Notes: generated by a model not told the origin, from the letters alone. A stretch of 30,417 nucleotides of DNA from JBKXSZ01 sp047017005 (GCA_047017005.1 JBKXSZ010000018.1:1-30417); one strand, 5' to 3'. Shown: positions 16,771 to 25,728, numbered from the stretch's first letter. Numbers and translations: made by a program.

Positions 16771-17484
16771 ATGCAGAGAATATTAGGACATATGCGAAAA
16801 GCAGTAGAAGACTATGGAATGATAGAAGAAGGAGATAAAATTGCTGTTGCTCTTTCCGGTGGTAAAGATTCTATTTCCTTATTAATGGCTCTTAAACGTT
16901 TACAACAGTTTTATCCTAAAAAATTTAGGTTGATTGCCATTAGTGTCAACCCAGGTTTTGATTTTTTTGATACTGAACTTTTGCAGAAAATATGTGATGA
17001 AATAAACGTACCTTTAATAATTGAAGCTTATTCGATTAAGGAAGTCGTGTTTGATATTCGAAAGGAAAAACGTCCTTGCTCTTTATGTGCTAATTTACGT
17101 AGAGGTATTTTAAATAGTACAGCTAAAAAAGAAGGCTGTAATAAATTGGCACTAGGGCATAATGAAGATGATATGATAGAAACCTTTATTATGAACCTAC
17201 TTTATGCAGGAAGAATTGATACTTTTGCTCCGGTTAGTTATTTAGATAAAACCGGTATTACTGTTATTCGTCCTCTTATTTATGCTCCTGAAAAAGATAT
17301 TAAAAGTTTTATTCATCGTCATAATATTTCTGTCATGAAAAAAACTTGCCCTATGGACGGGAATAGTAATAGAGAACATATAAAAGAAATGATAAATAGT
17401 TGGAGAAAAGAAGTGCCTACTGTTAAGAAAAATATTGCTGGTGCAATAAAAAGAAGCTCCATTAAAGGTTGGCAGCAATTAAGA
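16771..17484 (+). CDS. ttcA: TtcA-family tRNA thiolation enzyme
   Basis: A PP-loop ATP pyrophosphatase of about 238 aa in the TtcA family, which makes 2-thiocytidine at tRNA position 32. The PP-loop SGGKDS is at 29-34. Cys103 and Cys106 (PCSLC) and Cys193 (TCPMDG) match the three cysteines that hold the iron-sulfur cluster in characterised TtcA. The ATG at 16771 has GAGGAG 7 bases upstream; earlier in-frame starts lie within or next to the promoter. The stop TGA follows at 17485-17487. It is transcribed alone and diverges from tRNA-Arg, whose family is a known TtcA substrate class. A related thiolase of other specificity cannot be excluded. Confidence 0.88.
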
Positions 17485-17602
17485 TGAATCATACTTCTGC
17501 TTTGTCTTTTTTTTAACTTATATTGTTTCTTTAAGCTGCTTTTTTCTTATTTATTATCTTGTTTTATACATTGTTTTTATTTTATACATAATTATCGTTT
17601 TT

Positions 17603-17625
17603 TTGCTAATAATAATTATTAGCAA
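17603..17625. repeat. 23-bp perfect palindrome, operator-like
   Basis: TTGCTAATAAT and its exact reverse complement flank one central base. It lies about 80 bases upstream of the XRE regulator start, a typical place for an autoregulatory operator. It lacks a T run expected of a terminator. The binding protein is unknown. Confidence 0.5.
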
Positions 17626-17704
17626 TTTTCTATTTTTAATCTATAGTTCATTTTATTTTGTACTAGGTCTTGGTATACTATAGTCATGTTTAGGGGGCAT
17701 TTTT

Positions 17705-18088
17705 ATGAATTTAAAATCAAGTGATGATATGAAAAAGGAAACGAAGGAAGAGACCAAAAGATATAATGCTATCATTGGAAGAAATGCAAAAAGATTTAGA
17801 AACATGAAAAGATTAACACAAGAAATAGTTTCTGAAAAAGTAGGGATTACACCAGAATATTTATCAAAATTTGAAAATGGACGTTATAACGCAAGTATCT
17901 ATAACATTATTAAATTATGTCAAATTTTTGATATCACTCCAAATGAGCTATTGCAAGACTTTTTTCAAGATACTCCACACGGTATCTCTGAACTAATTTA
18001 TACAGAAGCAAATAAGTTAAGTCAGAAAAATCAAGAAGCTGTTTTAAATTTAATAAAAGGATTAAGTTCTGAAAAAGAAGAAAAATAG
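17705..18088 (+). CDS. XRE-family transcriptional regulator
   Basis: A 127-aa regulator with a Cro/C1-type helix-turn-helix at about residues 27-83 (GRNAKRFRNMKRLTQE through EYLSKFENGRYNAS to ITPNELL). The C-terminal part (about 85-127) is short and helical and probably mediates dimerisation, as in SinR/Xre-like proteins. The ATG has AGGGGG about 8 bases upstream. It is monocistronic, bounded by a strong terminator and by an upstream palindrome that could be its own operator. Regulated genes cannot be deduced; a role in the switch to sporulation would be a guess. Confidence 0.85.
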   Translation: MNLKSSDDMKKETKEETKRYNAIIGRNAKRFRNMKRLTQEIVSEKVGITPEYLSKFENGRYNASIYNIIKLCQIFDITPNELLQDFFQDTPHGISELIYTEANKLSQKNQEAVLNLIKGLSSEKEEK

Positions 18089-18120
18089 TAATAATTAAAC
18101 CTTTTCTATGTTTTTTTCTA

Positions 18121-18162
18121 AAAAACGCAAGAGTCTGAAATTTTGTCAGCTCTTGCGTTTTT
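18121..18162. terminator. bidirectional terminator between XRE gene and phosphohexomutase
   Basis: AAAAACGCAAGAG with CTGA pairs with TCAG and CTCTTGCGTTTTT, giving about 17 bp with one bulged T and a short loop. A runs and T runs at the two ends suit both convergent genes. Confidence 0.88.
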
Positions 18163-18169
18163 ATTTACT

Positions 18170-19894
18170 TTATTTTTCAGAAATATCTTTTATTGCTTTG
18201 GTAAGAATATTTAATTTATTATCCGCATCTTCTAAAGAATTTCCTTTTACTCCCATATAAAATTTTATTTTAGGTTCTGTTCCGGAAGGTCTAACACAGC
18301 ACCATTCATCATTTTCTAATTCATAATATAAAACATTTGACTTTGGTAAATTAATTTTGGTAATATCTCCAGTTAGCATATTTTTTCTTTCACTTGCTTC
18401 ATAATCACGAATTGCAATGACTTTACTATTCCCTAGCAATTCCAAAGGTTCTCTTCTTAAATTCTCTAACATTCTTTTGATTTTTTCTGCTCCATCTGCA
18501 CCTTCCAATGTTACCGATAATAATCCTTCTTTAAAGAAACCATATTTCTCATAAATTTTTATCATTTGGTCCCATAAAGTAAGTCCTTTCTTTTTATAGT
18601 ATGCTGCCGCTTCGCAAAGCATCATAACTGCTGCTACCGCATCTTTGTCTCTTGCATAAGTTCCAATTAGGCAACCATAACTTTCCTCAAAACCGAACAT
18701 ATATTGGTATTGTCCAGTTTCTTCAAATTGTTTCATTTTTTCTCCAATATATTTAAATCCTGTCAACACTTCAATTAAATGAATATGGTATTCTCTTGCT
18801 ATACTATCTGCTAGATTAGAAGATACAATTGTTTTAATAATTGCTCCATTTTCTGGTATCTCATTTCTTTGTTGTTTTTGTGAAATCATATATTCTGCAA
18901 TCAAAAGCCCAGACATATTTCCTGTAAATGGCATATATTCTCCAGTTTCACTATCTTTAGCATAAACCCCTAATCTATCAGCATCTGGGTCAGTAGCAAG
19001 AACTACATCTGCATCTAACTTTTCTGCCAGTTTCAATGCTAATTTAAACGCTTTTTTATCTTCTGGATTTGGATAATCCACGGTTGGAAAATCTCCATCT
19101 GGTTTCTCCTGCTCTGGTACTACCGTTACATTTTCAAATCCAATTTCTTTTAAAATTCTTTGTACTGGAACATTTCCAGAACCATGTAATGGTGTATATA
19201 CAATTTTCAAATTTTTTTGCTCTTTAATTACTTCTGGATTTAATATATGTTTTTTCAATTCTTCTATGTAACTATCATCAACTTCCTTTCCAATTACATG
19301 GTATAGACCTTTTTCTATTGATTCTTCTTTCTTCATTGTTTTTACTTTACTATAGTCTTCTACCTTTTTTGCTTCTTCCATAATTTCTTTGTCTCTTGGA
19401 GTAGCAATTTGCGCTCCATCTTCCCAATACACTTTATATCCATTGTATTTAGGAGGATTATGACTAGCGGTAATAACAATTCCCGCAATTGTATGTAATT
19501 GTCGTACAGCAAAAGATAATTCTGGCACTGGTCTTAAACTTTCAAATATATATGTTTTAATTCCATTTGCATTTAAACATAATGCTGCACATTCACTAAA
19601 TTCTGGAGACATATGTCTAGAGTCGTATGCAATTACAACCCCTCTATTTTGCATACCTTCTGTTAAAATATAGTTTGCTAATCCTTGTGTTGCTTTTGAA
19701 ACTGTATAACAATTCATACGATTTGTTCCTGCTCCAATAACACCTCTTAGTCCAGCCGTTCCAAATTCTAAGTCTTGATAGAATCTATCTTTTATTTCTT
19801 CTTCATTTCCTTCAATTTCTTGTAATTCCTTTTTGGTTTCTTCGTCAAAAAATGGATTTTGAAGCCATTCTTCATATTTCTCTTTATATCCCAT
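18170..19894 (-). CDS. pgcA: phosphoglucomutase / phosphohexomutase
   Basis: A 574-aa enzyme of the alpha-D-phosphohexomutase superfamily, PgcA-like by length, interconverting glucose-6-phosphate and glucose-1-phosphate (possibly also mannose phosphates). The phosphoserine loop TASHNPPKYNGYK has Ser144. The metal site DPDADR, the sugar-specificity GFEESYG and the phosphate-binding RPSGTEPKIKFY are all present. Its ATG overlaps the stop of the upstream nucleotidyltransferase gene (TAATG), so the two are translationally coupled. Together they would make glucose-1-phosphate and activate it to a UDP-sugar for glycolipid and envelope synthesis. Confidence 0.93.
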   Translation of the reverse strand: MGYKEKYEEWLQNPFFDEETKKELQEIEGNEEEIKDRFYQDLEFGTAGLRGVIGAGTNRMNCYTVSKATQGLANYILTEGMQNRGVVIAYDSRHMSPEFSECAALCLNANGIKTYIFESLRPVPELSFAVRQLHTIAGIVITASHNPPKYNGYKVYWEDGAQIATPRDKEIMEEAKKVEDYSKVKTMKKEESIEKGLYHVIGKEVDDSYIEELKKHILNPEVIKEQKNLKIVYTPLHGSGNVPVQRILKEIGFENVTVVPEQEKPDGDFPTVDYPNPEDKKAFKLALKLAEKLDADVVLATDPDADRLGVYAKDSETGEYMPFTGNMSGLLIAEYMISQKQQRNEIPENGAIIKTIVSSNLADSIAREYHIHLIEVLTGFKYIGEKMKQFEETGQYQYMFGFEESYGCLIGTYARDKDAVAAVMMLCEAAAYYKKKGLTLWDQMIKIYEKYGFFKEGLLSVTLEGADGAEKIKRMLENLRREPLELLGNSKVIAIRDYEASERKNMLTGDITKINLPKSNVLYYELENDEWCCVRPSGTEPKIKFYMGVKGNSLEDADNKLNILTKAIKDISEK

Positions 19895-21141
19895 TATTCT
19901 TCGCCTCCAAAATATTTTATATATAATTCTCTTGCTGTATCTGGACTATCTACTCCTTTTGCATTTTTTATTGGTGCAAAGTCTTCTTCTCTTTTTGTTC
20001 TTACAATTAACATGTTATCTAGCATAGAAAAAGAATCAAAGATAAAAGTTTCGAATTTATAGGCATTTGGTTCTGTTGCTATTACAATATTTCCTTTTTC
20101 ATCTAAATAATTAGCTTTTTTAAAAGCGATATGATAAGGAAGTTTTTTATCAATAATTGGTTCTAATGCTTCTAACTGAAACAAATGATATATAATATTA
20201 GAATCTCCATAGATTAGTCCTCCCTTTTCATCTCTTGCTTCTGTCATTTCTTTTGATATTTCTATATATTCTACCATAGAAGGTCTACCATTTCTTTTGC
20301 AGAATACTCCAACTTTCTCTTCTGGATTTGCTTTTAATGTAGATTTAGAAGCAGATACATACTGATTATCAATTGTAATTCCTAACATAAATGGATCCAC
20401 CATCTTTACTAAAACATTATCTACTCCTACAATAGTTATCCATTTAATTCCTCTTTTCTTCATATCTTCAATGACATGTTCCTTCTCCATTGCTGAAAGC
20501 ACTCCTCCATGTCCGTCAGCTGCTTCTTTTACCATTCCCTTTTCATTTAAAAGAATTTTTCCTTCTGTACTTAACATTGGTATTTGTCCCTGTTTAAAGA
20601 ATATGATATTTTCTTTTTCATAATCAAAATAGTTATTTTTCTTAAAAAATCCCACAGTTTCCTCATAATTTTCTTTACTCGTCATAATATACCAAGGAAT
20701 GTTTACATGATACCTTTCTTCTGCCTTTTTTAATCGATTACAATACATTTCAAATAGAGACTTATGAGATGGTAATCCTAAGTCAAAAGTTCCTTTTGGA
20801 CCTGGATGTCCTAATCTAGTTCCTTGTCCTCCGGCCATTGTTACAACAGCATATTCTCCTCTTTTTATAACCTTTTCCCCTATTTCTACATATCTTTTTA
20901 TTGTTTCTTCTGATAAATCTTCTTTTGCTACATAGGAAATTGGTTCAATAACATCCTTTTCTTCCTTTTCTTTATTTTTCGCTTGTTGATATAGTTTTTC
21001 CATTAATGTAAAATTAATGGTATTAATTTGATGTAATAAATTTTTTTGTTCTTCCTGCGATAATTTTTCATAATTATTTAATAATTGTTCTTGATGATAT
21101 TTTTTAACTATTTCTTGTGCTTTTAAATATTCTTGTTCCAT
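19894..21141 (-). CDS. UDPGP-family sugar-1-phosphate uridylyltransferase
   Basis: A 415-aa nucleotidyltransferase of the eukaryote-like UDPGP family, in the branch that includes UDP-N-acetylhexosamine pyrophosphorylase. A helical N terminus (about 1-90) precedes the nucleotide-binding AGGQGTRLG at 103-111 with the catalytic-type PKG lysine at 116. The uridine and sugar loops follow, including GHGG and VGVDNVL. This differs from the usual bacterial GalU and GlmU enzymes. Coupling to a phosphohexomutase points to UTP:glucose-1-phosphate activity, whereas the loop GTFDLGLPSHKSLF resembles UDP-GlcNAc pyrophosphorylases, so the sugar is uncertain. The ribosome site AAAGGA is rather far (about 11 bases) from the ATG. 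Confidence 0.88.
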   Translation of the reverse strand: MEQEYLKAQEIVKKYHQEQLLNNYEKLSQEEQKNLLHQINTINFTLMEKLYQQAKNKEKEEKDVIEPISYVAKEDLSEETIKRYVEIGEKVIKRGEYAVVTMAGGQGTRLGHPGPKGTFDLGLPSHKSLFEMYCNRLKKAEERYHVNIPWYIMTSKENYEETVGFFKKNNYFDYEKENIIFFKQGQIPMLSTEGKILLNEKGMVKEAADGHGGVLSAMEKEHVIEDMKKRGIKWITIVGVDNVLVKMVDPFMLGITIDNQYVSASKSTLKANPEEKVGVFCKRNGRPSMVEYIEISKEMTEARDEKGGLIYGDSNIIYHLFQLEALEPIIDKKLPYHIAFKKANYLDEKGNIVIATEPNAYKFETFIFDSFSMLDNMLIVRTKREEDFAPIKNAKGVDSPDTARELYIKYFGGEE

Positions 21142-21206
21142 ACTCTAAAGCATCCTTTCTTTATTTTATTATCTCTTGAAAATTTTCATTGACATTTATT
21201 AGTTCC

Positions 21207-21235
21207 ATCTTATACTAAGAAATTTGGGAAGTCAA
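21207..21235 (-). promoter_or_regulatory. candidate promoter of the UDPGP-pgcA operon
   Basis: TTGACT (21230-21235), a 17-base spacer and TAAGAT (21207-21212) on the minus strand, about 65 bases before the first gene. The -10 match is moderate. Confidence 0.5.
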
Positions 21236-21311
21236 TAAATTTCCAAATATTCTTACGCGTTTCACCTTTTCAAACATTACCTTTTTGCCTTCTTTTTTTC
21301 GTTTTTAGGCA

Positions 21312-21345
21312 AAAAAAATTTGAAGATTTCTCTTCAAATTTTTTT
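21312..21345 (-). terminator. terminator of the 191-aa gene
   Basis: AAAAAAATTTGAAGA and TCTTCAAATTTTTTT form a perfect 15-bp stem with a 4-base loop, immediately after the stop of the unknown gene. A second overlapping stem (TTTTTGCCT/AGGCAAAAA, 21281-21315) could form instead. Confidence 0.8.
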
Positions 21346-21348
21346 CTT

Positions 21349-21924
21349 TTAATCATTTACCACACTTCCTAAAGCTTTTTCTTCTTTTCTTGTATACCCT
21401 GCAAACACCTCATTTATTTCTTTTTCCCCTGAAGTGTTTAGTATTTTATCATGTTTATCTAAAATTTCTTTAATGTTGTCATTAAATTGCAATACTTCAT
21501 AACAGTTCACGATTGTTATATACTTATTTTCCTTTTTCATCATTCTCTTATTTTCCAATAACCATTTGTCTAAATTTCTATTTACTCCATCAATATACTC
21601 TCTTGAACCACTAATGAAAAAGACAATATTTCCATTTTCCTTTAGCATACTTTCCATTTCTTTTGTAAATCTACCATATTTTAGTGGTTTCTTTTCATTC
21701 CATCCGATTTGGTTAATTTCTTCTTTCGTTTTGCTATTTAAATTTAAATTTTTAATTAAACATTCTACATTCTTGCTAATTGATTTGTCCAACATTGTTT
21801 CAACTTTTGCCTCTTCTTTTAATTTTTTACTAATATATGGAAGAATCATTGTTACTAAATGAAAATCACTAACATAAAAACTGCATAATTTTTTTACATT
21901 TTTTTGATTTTCTACAAATCCCAT
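21349..21924 (-). CDS. unknown protein, cytosolic
   Basis: A 191-aa protein I do not recognise. It is lysine- and glutamate-rich, with predicted alternating helices and strands; a hydrophobic strand ending in ISGS (GNIVFFISGSREY, near residues 98-110) could be the core of an alpha/beta fold. The N-terminal third contains FYVSDFHLVTMILPY. No signal peptide, membrane segment or metal motif is seen. The ATG has GGGAGG 8 bases upstream, and a good sigma-A promoter precedes it. It diverges from spoIIR, so a sporulation link is possible but unproven. Confidence 0.7.
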   Translation of the reverse strand: MGFVENQKNVKKLCSFYVSDFHLVTMILPYISKKLKEEAKVETMLDKSISKNVECLIKNLNLNSKTKEEINQIGWNEKKPLKYGRFTKEMESMLKENGNIVFFISGSREYIDGVNRNLDKWLLENKRMMKKENKYITIVNCYEVLQFNDNIKEILDKHDKILNTSGEKEINEVFAGYTRKEEKALGSVVND

Positions 21925-21964
21925 TTTCCATTCCTCCCTAAGGCTTATTTGTATTTACTGTAAA

Positions 21965-21993
21965 ATTTTACCATCGTTTTAAAAGAAAGTCAA
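21965..21993 (-). promoter_or_regulatory. sigma-A promoter of the 191-aa gene
   Basis: TTGACT (21988-21993), a 17-base spacer and TAAAAT (21965-21970) on the minus strand. Confidence 0.7.
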
Positions 21994-22033
21994 TTTATTT
22001 TCCAATAAATTCCATAAGAATCGTGCCTCTTTA

Positions 22034-22040
22034 TTCGACA
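22034..22040 (-). promoter_or_regulatory. candidate Spo0A box in the spoIIR upstream region
   Basis: TGTCGAA on the minus strand is an exact 0A-box core. It lies in the divergent region between the 191-aa gene and spoIIR, about 100 bases before spoIIR. A 7-base match alone is weak evidence. Confidence 0.35.
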
Positions 22041-22061
22041 TTCTCTTTTTTCTTTATTTAT

Positions 22062-22090
22062 GTATATTTTTTTAATTTTGGTTAATACTT
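22062..22090 (+). promoter_or_regulatory. candidate sigma-F-like promoter of spoIIR
   Basis: GTATA (22062-22066) and GGTTAATACT (22080-22089) resemble the sigma-F elements, but the spacer is 13 instead of about 15 bases. spoIIR is a classic sigma-F gene. A stem (TTTTTACA/TGTAAAAA, 22105-22124) lies between it and the ribosome site. Confidence 0.3.
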
Positions 22091-22136
22091 TTTTTAAAGA
22101 GATATTTTTACATTTTTGTAAAAAACGGAGGTCTGT

Positions 22137-22811
22137 ATGAAAAATTTATCTAGTATATTAAAAAGAAAAACAATAAAACGTACTTTTTTATTATCTCTAT
22201 TACTTGGTATTTATATACTTCTTTCTGCTTATTCTTACGTAAATGCCGTATCAAAAGATTTAGCAGATAGTGTATTTCGTCTCCACGTTATTGCAAATAG
22301 TGATAGTAAAGAAGATCAAGAATTAAAATATAAAGTGAGAGATAGTCTAATTGCTTATATGAATACTCTAGCAAAAGATGTTTCTTCTAAAGAAGAAGTT
22401 ATTTCTCTTGCGCAATCACATATAGCTGATTTTCAATCTATTGCAGAAAAAACAATTTCAGACAATGGTTTTGATTATCCAGTAACGATTAAAATTGGAA
22501 ATTTCTCATTTCCTACAAAAACTTATGGTGATATTTCCTTTCCAGCAGGATTTTATGATGCCTTAAGAGTAGAAATTGGAAATGCTTCTGGTCAAAACTG
22601 GTGGTGTGTTATGTTTCCTCCCCTTTGTTTTGTTGATGTAAGTTCTGGAATTGTTCCAGAAGATTCAAAAAATATAATGAAGGAAAACTTAACAGAGGAA
22701 GAATACAATTTGATTGCAAATGGTAATACGAATCAAGAGGACGAAATAACATTTAAATTCAAGCTAATTGAGATGTTAGAGAATATTAAAATACTAACAG
22801 CTAAAAAATAA
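22137..22811 (+). CDS. spoIIR: stage II sporulation protein R
   Basis: A 224-aa SpoIIR, the forespore-secreted signal that triggers SpoIIGA to activate pro-sigma-E in the mother cell. An N-terminal signal or anchor segment spans about residues 16-37. The conserved core follows with FRLHVIANSDSKEDQELKYKVRD, then FPAGFYDALRVEIG and NWWCVMFPPLCF. The ATG has GGAGG 6 bases upstream. It is monocistronic, with a strong terminator before murA. Family recognition is firm from the core motifs; it implies a complete early sporulation pathway. Confidence 0.96.
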   Translation: MKNLSSILKRKTIKRTFLLSLLLGIYILLSAYSYVNAVSKDLADSVFRLHVIANSDSKEDQELKYKVRDSLIAYMNTLAKDVSSKEEVISLAQSHIADFQSIAEKTISDNGFDYPVTIKIGNFSFPTKTYGDISFPAGFYDALRVEIGNASGQNWWCVMFPPLCFVDVSSGIVPEDSKNIMKENLTEEEYNLIANGNTNQEDEITFKFKLIEMLENIKILTAKK

Positions 22812-22894
22812 AAGAAAAACTTTCCTTATTTCCACTTTTAAAAGTTTTCAAAAAGAGTTGTAAAACGCATTATTTTATGTTATATTTCTTATGG

Positions 22895-22926
22895 TTAGAG
22901 TGTGATTTGATACACTCTAATTTTAT
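22895..22926 (+). terminator. terminator of spoIIR
   Basis: A TTAGAGTGT/ACACTCTAA stem of 9 bp with an 8-base loop is followed by TTTTAT. It isolates spoIIR from murA. Confidence 0.75.
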
Positions 22927-22986
22927 GTTTGCACATATTTCAAAATAAAAAATGGAATAAAATATATAGTTATTGGGGGTTTTAAA

Positions 22987-24249
22987 TTGGATAAATTAGT
23001 CGTTACAGGAGGTACTCCTCTAAAAGGAGAAGTTGTTATAAGTGGTGCAAAAAATGCAGCTGTTGCAATTTTACCTGCTACCCTATTAATTAATGGTATT
23101 TGTACAATCGAAAATATTCCTAATATCAGTGATGTAAAGTCATCTTGTGAAATATTAGAAGCATTAGGTGCTAAGATTACTAGAAATTCTAATAATTCTT
23201 TAACAATAGACACTAGAAATCTTACTTGTACAAGAGCACCTTTAGATATTACAAGTAAATTTAGAGCATCGTATTATTTAATTGGTGCTTTATTGGGAAG
23301 ATGTAAAGATGTACAAGTTGGTCTTCCTGGGGGTTGCAAATTAGGAGCAAGACCAATCGACCAACATATTAAAGGATTTGAAGCATTAGGTGCTAATGTA
23401 ACAGTTGGACAAGGAAAGATTACAGCTACTGCCAAAAAATTAGTAGGAACCAATATATACATGGATGTTGTATCTGTAGGTGCAACTATTAATGTTATGT
23501 TAGCAGGTGTTTTAGCAGAAGGTACTACTATTATTGATAATGCTGCAAAAGAACCTCACATTGTTGATGTTGCTAACTTCTTAAATACAATGGGAGCCGA
23601 CATCCGTGGTGCTGGTACGGATATGATTAAAATTAATGGTGTAAAAGAATTAAAAGGAAATGCAACCTATTCTGTTGTACCAGACCAAATTGAGGCAGGT
23701 ACTTTTATGCTTGCAGCCGTAGCTTCTAGAGGAGATTTAATAATAAAAAATTGTATTACAAAGCACTTAGAATCGGTTACTGCTAAAATCTTAGAAATTG
23801 GCGGACATGTAGAAGATATTGATGGAGATTCCATTCGTGTTTGGTGTAACAAACGTCCAACAAAGGCTATCATTAAAACATTACCATACCCAGGATTTCC
23901 AACAGATTTACAACCACAAATAGGAGTTGTTTTGGCAACTGCTGAAGGTACAAGTATTATTAATGAAAGTATTTGGGAATCTCGTTTCCAATATACAGAA
24001 GAATTAAATAAAATGGGAGCTAAAATTACAGCCCAAGGGAAAAGTGCTGTTTTTGAAGGTGTTAAATCTTTATCCGGCTCTCCTGTATATGCTACCGATT
24101 TAAGAGCTGGTGCTGCTTTAATTATTGCAGGTATTATGGCAAAGGGAAAAACAGAAATCTATAATCTAGAACATATTGACAGAGGTTATGAACATATCGA
24201 AGAAAAATTTAGAAAAATCGGAGCAAAAATCGAAAGAGTAAGTGAATAG
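22987..24249 (+). CDS. murA: UDP-GlcNAc 1-carboxyvinyltransferase
   Basis: A 420-aa enolpyruvyl transferase that commits UDP-GlcNAc to peptidoglycan using phosphoenolpyruvate. The substrate-binding SGAKNAA motif has Lys22-Asn23. The catalytic, fosfomycin-reactive Cys117 lies in GLPGGCKLGARPIDQH, so no natural Cys-to-Asp resistance change is present. The start is TTG with GGGGG about 8 bases upstream. Clostridia often carry two murA copies; whether this is the main or second one cannot be told here. walJ follows by 14 bases, probably in one operon. Confidence 0.97.
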   Translation: MDKLVVTGGTPLKGEVVISGAKNAAVAILPATLLINGICTIENIPNISDVKSSCEILEALGAKITRNSNNSLTIDTRNLTCTRAPLDITSKFRASYYLIGALLGRCKDVQVGLPGGCKLGARPIDQHIKGFEALGANVTVGQGKITATAKKLVGTNIYMDVVSVGATINVMLAGVLAEGTTIIDNAAKEPHIVDVANFLNTMGADIRGAGTDMIKINGVKELKGNATYSVVPDQIEAGTFMLAAVASRGDLIIKNCITKHLESVTAKILEIGGHVEDIDGDSIRVWCNKRPTKAIIKTLPYPGFPTDLQPQIGVVLATAEGTSIINESIWESRFQYTEELNKMGAKITAQGKSAVFEGVKSLSGSPVYATDLRAGAALIIAGIMAKGKTEIYNLEHIDRGYEHIEEKFRKIGAKIERVSE

Positions 24250-24263
24250 AGGGAAAAGTACAA

Positions 24264-25055
24264 ATGTTAAATTTTTGTAGTTTATATAGTGGAAGTACAG
24301 GAAATAGTTTATTTTTAAAAAGTGAAAATACGAAAATATTAGTAGATACTGGAGTAAGCGCCAAAAAAATAGAATTGGCGCTTCATTCTCTTAATGAGGA
24401 TATTGATACCATTGATGCTATCTTAATAACACATGAACATATTGACCATGTTAGAAGCCTTGGTACTCTTTCTAAAAAGCATGACATTCCTGTCTTTGCA
24501 AATTCTAAAACTTGGGATGCTATGCCAGAGCAAAAAGATAAAATGAAAGAAGCTAATATAAAAGAATTTAATGTTGCAGAAAAATTTATGATTGGAGATT
24601 TAGAAATATTACCATTTTCTATCCCACATGATGCTGCAAATCCATGTGGTTTTAATATTTATCATGATAAAACCAAAGTGAGTATTGCAACCGATATTGG
24701 TCATATAGATAATACCATTATTCGAAATTTAGAAAATAGCTCTTTTATTATGTTAGAATCCAATTATGACCCACAAATATTAAAATATTGCTCTTATCCT
24801 TATCTTTTAAAATCAAGAATTGCAGGTCCCAATGGGCACTTATCAAACCATTCTGCTGGAAAAACTATTTCTTATTTACTTAATACCGGTTTAAAAGAAG
24901 TAATGCTTGGGCATTTAAGCAAAGAAAACAATTTTCCAGAACTTGCTTACCAAACAGTTCTGGAAGAATTAAAGCAAAATAATTATGATGAATCTTCTGT
25001 TAATCTTTCTGTAGCAAGTAGAGTAGAACCTAGTAAATTGATTGAAGTTGTATAG
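24264..25055 (+). CDS. walJ: WalJ/YycJ metallo-beta-lactamase-fold hydrolase
   Basis: A 263-aa MBL-fold protein of the YycJ/WalJ/VicX family. The family metal motif THEHIDH lies at 56-62, with an early SGSTGNS segment (9-15) and a later conserved histidine/aspartate set (PHDA, ATDIGH, GHLS). WalJ is linked to coordination of cell division with replication and to wall homeostasis, and may be a nuclease. The usual walRK neighbours are absent here; it sits behind murA and before rlmH. In several Firmicutes walJ also lies near rlmH. The ATG has GAGGG upstream. Confidence 0.92.
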   Translation: MLNFCSLYSGSTGNSLFLKSENTKILVDTGVSAKKIELALHSLNEDIDTIDAILITHEHIDHVRSLGTLSKKHDIPVFANSKTWDAMPEQKDKMKEANIKEFNVAEKFMIGDLEILPFSIPHDAANPCGFNIYHDKTKVSIATDIGHIDNTIIRNLENSSFIMLESNYDPQILKYCSYPYLLKSRIAGPNGHLSNHSAGKTISYLLNTGLKEVMLGHLSKENNFPELAYQTVLEELKQNNYDESSVNLSVASRVEPSKLIEVV

Positions 25056-25083
25056 TATATACTTGTATTCCATATAAAAATAG

Positions 25084-25126
25084 CATAAAATAAAGCTAAA
25101 CAAGAACTGTTTAGCTTTATTTTATG
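25084..25126 (+). terminator. strong terminator after walJ
   Basis: A perfect 19-bp inverted repeat (CATAAAATAAAGCTAAACA and its complement) with a 5-base loop lies about 30 bases after the walJ stop. The tail is AT-rich rather than a pure T run. Confidence 0.75.
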
Positions 25127-25239
25127 AATAAAAGATATATGAATAAAATACTGTATTGAAAAAAATACAATAAGGAAATAAACAAATTTCTATTAAATTT
25201 TAATTACTTTTTAATTGGAAATTTTAGAAAGGATTTATC

Positions 25240-25722
25240 ATGTTACATATTAACCTAATTTGTGTTGGAAAATTAAAAGAAAGTTATTTTAAAGATGCTT
25301 TTGCAGAATATCAAAAACGTCTTTCAAAATACTGCCGTTTTTCTGTTACAGAAATTCCGGATGAAAAAATTCCAGAAAATTTAAATGATAGTTTGATAGC
25401 AGAAATTAAACAAAAAGAATGTAAAAAAATTTTAGAAAATCTAAAAAAGGGAACCTATGTTATCTCTTTAGATTTAACTGGAAATCAATATTCCTCTGAG
25501 GATTTTTCAAAAAAAATAGAGGCTTTATCTCTTCATCAAATAAGCTTTATTACTTTTATCATTGGTGGAAGTTTGGGACTTAATGAAGAAGTATTAAGCT
25601 TTTCTAATGAAAAAATTTGTTTTTCTAAAATGACCTTTCCTCATCAACTAATTCGCATTTTCCTAATAGAACAACTTTTTCGTTCCTTTAAAATATCAAA
25701 AGGAGAAACTTATCACAGATAA
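25240..25722 (+). CDS. rlmH: 23S rRNA pseudouridine-1915 N3-methyltransferase
   Basis: A 160-aa SPOUT-class methyltransferase that methylates pseudouridine 1915 in helix 69 of 23S rRNA on assembled ribosomes. The knot region with the SAM-binding IGGSLGL (near residue 108) and the C-terminal FPHQLIRIFLIEQLFRSFKI through GETYHR ending are conserved. Length is standard. The ATG has AAAGGA upstream. It is separated from walJ by a strong hairpin, and its own promoter is not evident. Confidence 0.97.
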   Translation: MLHINLICVGKLKESYFKDAFAEYQKRLSKYCRFSVTEIPDEKIPENLNDSLIAEIKQKECKKILENLKKGTYVISLDLTGNQYSSEDFSKKIEALSLHQISFITFIIGGSLGLNEEVLSFSNEKICFSKMTFPHQLIRIFLIEQLFRSFKISKGETYHR

Positions 25723-25728
25723 AACAAT

